Shown here: piece after piece, positions 28,281 through 31,137 of the stretch
How positions within the stretch are numbered: the stretch's first letter is position 1
Layout: each line of letters opens with the position of its first letter
Source: an uncultured Bacilli bacterium
GTDB lineage: Bacteria > Bacillota_I > Bacilli_A > RF39 > UBA660
Length of the DNA stretch: 31,137 nucleotides
Direction of reading: 5' to 3'
Assembly: GCA_910578855.1 (NCBI GenBank)
Contig: CAJTRV010000011.1
Span: forward strand, 1 to 31,137
Translations under genes and position numbers: made by a program
The notes under the pieces: model-generated
Databases searched by the model: none
Seen by the model: the letters and a program-made list of their open reading frames with translations, nothing else
Told to the model about the DNA's origin: nothing

Positions 28281-30667
28281 TGAAATTAAGTAAACGATTT
28301 TTAAATGATTATGTTGATGTTGCTGATATTCCAACCCGCGAATTGGCGGAAAAAATGGTGTTTGCTGGTAATGAGTATGAGAGTTTAGAACCCATTAGTA
28401 CAGCCAAAGGCTTGGTGATTGGTGAGATTTTATCTTGTGAGAAGCATCCCGACAGCAAGAAGTTAAGTATTTGTAACGTAAATGTTGGTGAAACAGAACC
28501 TTTACAAATACTATGTGGGGCACCCAATGTTGTGATGGCCCGTAAAGTTATTGTTGCGAAAATAGGTGCGGTACTACCAGGTGGAGAAATCAAGAAAGCC
28601 AAGTTAGCAGGGATGGATTCTTATGGAATGATTTGTTCTCTGGCAGAATTAGGATTGGATGCCAAATATGTAACTGAAGAAGATAAGAAGGGCATTCATA
28701 TTCTACCGGATGATGCTCCAGTTGGGGAAGATGCGATTCACTATTTGGGGTATGATGATGAGGTAATCGATTTTGAATTAACGGCCAATCGTGGTGATTT
28801 ATTAAGTGTTCTTGGAATGGCTTATGAAGTAGGGGCACTTTATGATCGCCCCGTAATAGAACCTGTTAGTGAGTATGAAGAAACTGGTGAAGAGATCCAA
28901 TCACAAATGACCCTAGAAGTGCAGACTGATCATTGTCCAATTTATCTTGGAAAATTAGTCAAGAATGTCGTTATCAAAGAAAGCCCTAATTTTATCAAAG
29001 CTCGGTTAATGGCGAGTGGAATTCGCCCAATTAATAATGTCGTTGATATTAGTAACTATGTCATGTTAGAGTTTGGGCAACCACTTCATTTCTTCGACTA
29101 TGATCGCTTAGGAAATCATGTATATGTTCGTAATGCCCACTCAAAAGAGGAGATGACAACACTAGATGGCCAACGTAGAGTTTTAGACAAACAAGATATT
29201 GTCATTGCCAACGAACAGGAAGCAGTTTGTTTAGCAGGTGTGATGGGTGGACAGAATACTGAGGTAGAAGCAGATACGAAGAATATCTTTATTGAAGCTG
29301 CTATTTTTGATCCTCTTAATATCCGTTATACATCAAAACGGGTGTTACGAAGTGAAGCCAGTAATCGATATGAAAAAGGAATTGATCCTAACCGAACAGA
29401 ACAGGCGATTCACCGTGCTTGTGCCTTATTAGCGCAATATGCCAGTGGTGAAGTGGCTAAGGGAATGCTGAAACACGATGTGGCTGATCATAATGATTCA
29501 GAAATCATCATTACGCGTTCTAAAATAAATAATGTGCTCGGTTTAGATATCCCTTTAGATGAGATTGAAAAAGTACTGATTCGCTTAGGATTTTCTGTTA
29601 CAGTCAATGGTGAGATCTTCCATATTATCGTTCCAACAAGAAGACTTGATGTCACCATTCCCGAGGATATTATTGAAGAAGTGGGGCGTATTTATGGTTA
29701 CGAGCATCTAGAAGGAAAAGTTCCAGTTGGAGTTATGAAAAAAGGTAGTTATACTAAGCAAGCTCAAATACTAAAAGATGTACGTAATCGTCTTTCGGCA
29801 TTGGGGTTACACCAAGTAATTACCTATTCTTTGGTGAGTGAAACAGAAAGTAAGCTATTTCCAATCCTTGATTCTGAGGAAATTGTATTACAGTCTCCCC
29901 AGAGTGAGGAACACAAAATAATGCGTCGTAGTTTGATTCCATCGTTATTAAATGTTTATCGTTATAATATGGCCCGTGGTATTCGAGATCTTCGCTTTTA
30001 CGAAGTTGGTAGTATTTATTATAAAAAAGAAAATGTTTATAATGAAAAACCAGTGGTAGCAGGATTACTGAGTGGCACTTATTTAAAAAACTCATGGAAT
30101 GGTGCCTTAGTACCAGTTGATTTCTATGTTTTAAAAGGAGTAGTGGAACAACTGTTACATTATTTGGGCTTTGCAGGACGTTATCGTTTTGTTGCTGATA
30201 TTGACTTAAATGATATGCATCCCGGTCGAAGTGGTGCGATTATGATTGACCGGACAATTGTTGGATATTTAGGGCAAGTACACCCGGTAATAGAGAAAAA
30301 AGCGGTTTATGTATTTGAATTAAATTTACATACAATTTTAGGGATGAAAACACGCGGGGTAAAATTTAGAGAATTAAATAAATACCCAACGGTGAAAAAA
30401 GATGTTGCCTTTATTGTCAAAAAAGAAATTACAAGTGAAATGATCAAGCAAGTAATTCAAAAAGCTGGTGGTCGACTTCTGACCAATATCGAGGTGTTTG
30501 ATGTCTATACTGGGGACAATGTTGGAACCGATGAAAAATCGGTCGCGTATTCTTTGGAGTTTCAAGATATGACGAAAACCTTGCAAGATGAAGAAGTTAC
30601 TGCTGTATTTAAAGCTATTATCGGGGCTGTAACAACTAAATTAAATGGTCAATTGAGAGATAAATAA
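28280..30667 (+). CDS. pheT: Phenylalanyl-tRNA synthetase beta subunit
   Basis: Structural and editing subunit of PheRS. Domains in order: an EMAP/tRNA-binding domain (about 40-150, GLVIGEILSCEKHPDSKKL), the B3/B4 editing domain (about 210-390, with RPINNVVDISNYVMLE and GQPLHFFDYD), B5 (about 400-470), a catalytic-like core (about 490-680), and the C-terminal ferredoxin-fold anticodon-binding domain (about 700-795, KYPTVKKDVAFIV). At 795 aa it is the usual length. TAATG overlap with pheS implies translational coupling. A terminator follows the stop. Confidence 0.97.
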   Translation: MKLSKRFLNDYVDVADIPTRELAEKMVFAGNEYESLEPISTAKGLVIGEILSCEKHPDSKKLSICNVNVGETEPLQILCGAPNVVMARKVIVAKIGAVLPGGEIKKAKLAGMDSYGMICSLAELGLDAKYVTEEDKKGIHILPDDAPVGEDAIHYLGYDDEVIDFELTANRGDLLSVLGMAYEVGALYDRPVIEPVSEYEETGEEIQSQMTLEVQTDHCPIYLGKLVKNVVIKESPNFIKARLMASGIRPINNVVDISNYVMLEFGQPLHFFDYDRLGNHVYVRNAHSKEEMTTLDGQRRVLDKQDIVIANEQEAVCLAGVMGGQNTEVEADTKNIFIEAAIFDPLNIRYTSKRVLRSEASNRYEKGIDPNRTEQAIHRACALLAQYASGEVAKGMLKHDVADHNDSEIIITRSKINNVLGLDIPLDEIEKVLIRLGFSVTVNGEIFHIIVPTRRLDVTIPEDIIEEVGRIYGYEHLEGKVPVGVMKKGSYTKQAQILKDVRNRLSALGLHQVITYSLVSETESKLFPILDSEEIVLQSPQSEEHKIMRRSLIPSLLNVYRYNMARGIRDLRFYEVGSIYYKKENVYNEKPVVAGLLSGTYLKNSWNGALVPVDFYVLKGVVEQLLHYLGFAGRYRFVADIDLNDMHPGRSGAIMIDRTIVGYLGQVHPVIEKKAVYVFELNLHTILGMKTRGVKFRELNKYPTVKKDVAFIVKKEITSEMIKQVIQKAGGRLLTNIEVFDVYTGDNVGTDEKSVAYSLEFQDMTKTLQDEEVTAVFKAIIGAVTTKLNGQLRDK

Positions 30668-30680
30668 TCTCTCTTTTTTT
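30655..30680 (+). terminator. Terminator of the pheST operon
   Basis: A 7-bp stem (GAGAGAT and ATCTCTC) around AAATA, followed by seven Ts. It overlaps the pheT stop codon. Confidence 0.92.
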
Positions 30681-30709
30681 GTAAAGTTAAGGATTGTGGT
30701 GATATAAGC

Positions 30710-30755
30710 TTGAAAATGGGGGGAAATCAGTTATAATGAGAGCAAGGAGGGTGAA
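30710..30755 (+). promoter_or_regulatory. Promoter and SD without a gene behind them
   Basis: TTGAAA (30710-30715), a 16-nt spacer and TATAAT (30732-30737), followed by AAGGAGG (30744-30750). A start codon would be expected near 30757, but the only local frames close within a few codons. The likeliest reading is that the original gene was cut off by the mobile element whose end appears from about 30781. Confidence 0.5.
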
Positions 30756-30799
30756 TCAATATATTAATTAATAGGTTCTATGTAGTGGTAAGCTTAAAG

Positions 30800-30930
30800 T
30801 AGACAACGAGAGGGGGGATGTAGACAATACCTATTTATATTTATACAATCACTATTTATATCTAGACAACAATCATTTATATATAGACAATTTAATATTT
30901 TGGTATACAATTATTTTGTAATGTAGACAC
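30800..30930 (+). repeat. Array of seven TAKACAA direct repeats phased at 20-21 bp
   Basis: Copies start at 30800, 30821, 30842, 30863, 30884, 30904 and 30924 (steps 21, 21, 21, 21, 20, 20). Five read TAGACAA or TAGACAC and two read TATACAA. The spacers of copies 2 to 4 share a CTATTTATAT-like tail. Spacing of about two helical turns places all copies on one face of the DNA, as expected for tandem binding sites of a transposase or replication initiator. Confidence 0.8.
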
Positions 30931-30953
30931 TAAAAAGAAAGGTTGTGATTATT

Positions 30954-31137
30954 ATGTCTATGCATTATAATACTGAACTTAAAAAGAAACTCTGCGAAGA
31001 TATATGTTTTAATCATGCTTCTACTATTAAAACTGCTCAGGAATATCATGTCCCTCTTAAAACTTTAGAAAAATGGATTACTGCTTTTAATAAAGATTCT
31101 TCTTGTTTTGACCCTAAAATTGAAGTCGTTAATGATT
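30954..31137 (+). CDS. HTH/transposase-like protein, partial at window end
   Basis: The first 61 codons of an open frame that runs off the window. The protein starts with a basic, helical segment (YNTELKKKLCEDI) and then a helix-turn-helix (STIKTAQEYHVPLKTLEKWI), the layout of the HTH_Tnp/OrfA-type N-terminus of many transposases. GAAAGG upstream gives a usable SD. Its codons favour U-ending triplets (ACT, GCT, CTT, TCT) more than the neighbouring chromosomal genes, which suggests transfer. An IS3-type OrfA, or the N-terminal domain of a larger DDE transposase that binds tandem sites, are both possible; the catalytic part is not in the window. Confidence 0.6.
   Translation, partial: MSMHYNTELKKKLCEDICFNHASTIKTAQEYHVPLKTLEKWITAFNKDSSCFDPKIEVVND

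Larger units (their letters stand above)
30781..31137 (+). mobile_element. Probable left end of a mobile element (cut by window edge)
   Basis: The proposed boundary is TGTAGTGG at 30781, just after an orphaned promoter and SD. It is followed by the phased repeat array and a transposase-like HTH ORF. No target duplication or right end can be seen inside the window, so the family is undetermined. The exact left boundary is an inference. Confidence 0.5.

Noticed and set aside
30800..30930. Repeat array as a CRISPR
   Set aside because: The repeats are only 7 nt, the intervals are 13-14 nt and partly similar to each other, and there is no long identical repeat or cas gene.

Overview
The window reads as a chromosomal segment of a low-GC, spore-forming member of the Bacillota, probably Bacilli or an Erysipelotrichales/RF39-like gut lineage. 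The taxon is an inference. The evidence is the AT-rich composition, strong SD sequences, TTGACA/TATAAT-type promoters, the sporulation proteins YabG, YabP, YabQ, SpoVIF and SpoIVA, the recU-ponA pair, and a Phe T-box leader.

Layout. 1-5082 (+): a YitT-family membrane protein, ftsEX, then a compacted yab sporulation/division cluster (yabG, veg, spoVG, yabP, yabQ, divIC). 5132-8752: a double-terminator zone, then recU-ponA on the minus strand. 8849-13764 (+): engB (ysxC), an unknown gene, der, spoVIF and three unrecognised genes. 13776-15329: spoIVA behind a good SigE-like promoter. 15473-17530 (+): a DUF2207-like membrane protein, an 88-aa unknown and a CmpB-family membrane protein. 17553-18683 (-): rodA. 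18814-22135 (+): a thioester/CnaB surface adhesin with an LPNTS sorting signal, overlapped by its probable dedicated sortase. 22141-25545 (+): an unknown protein, recD2 and a 50-aa small protein. 25671-26217: a likely short terminated RNA, then a lone type IV pilin-like protein. 26220-30680 (+): a Phe T-box leader controlling an alpha/beta hydrolase plus pheS-pheT. 30710-31137: a promoter and SD with no gene behind them, then a phased array of seven TAKACAA repeats and the first 61 codons of an HTH/transposase-like ORF, interpreted as the left end of a mobile element cut off by the window edge.

How the genes work together. Much of the window serves envelope growth and division (FtsEX, DivIC, PBP1, RodA), spore formation (YabG, SpoVG, YabP, YabQ, SpoVIF, SpoIVA) and genome or ribosome maintenance (RecU, RecD2, EngB, Der). 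The accessory parts are the adhesin-sortase pair, the pilin-like gene with its upstream RNA, and the mobile-element end.

The best candidates for something undescribed are the 21-bp-phased repeat array at 30800-30930, the roughly 75-nt two-hairpin RNA at 25706-25780, and the run of unknown genes between spoVIF and spoIVA. All calls come from reading the sequence; no database search was run.
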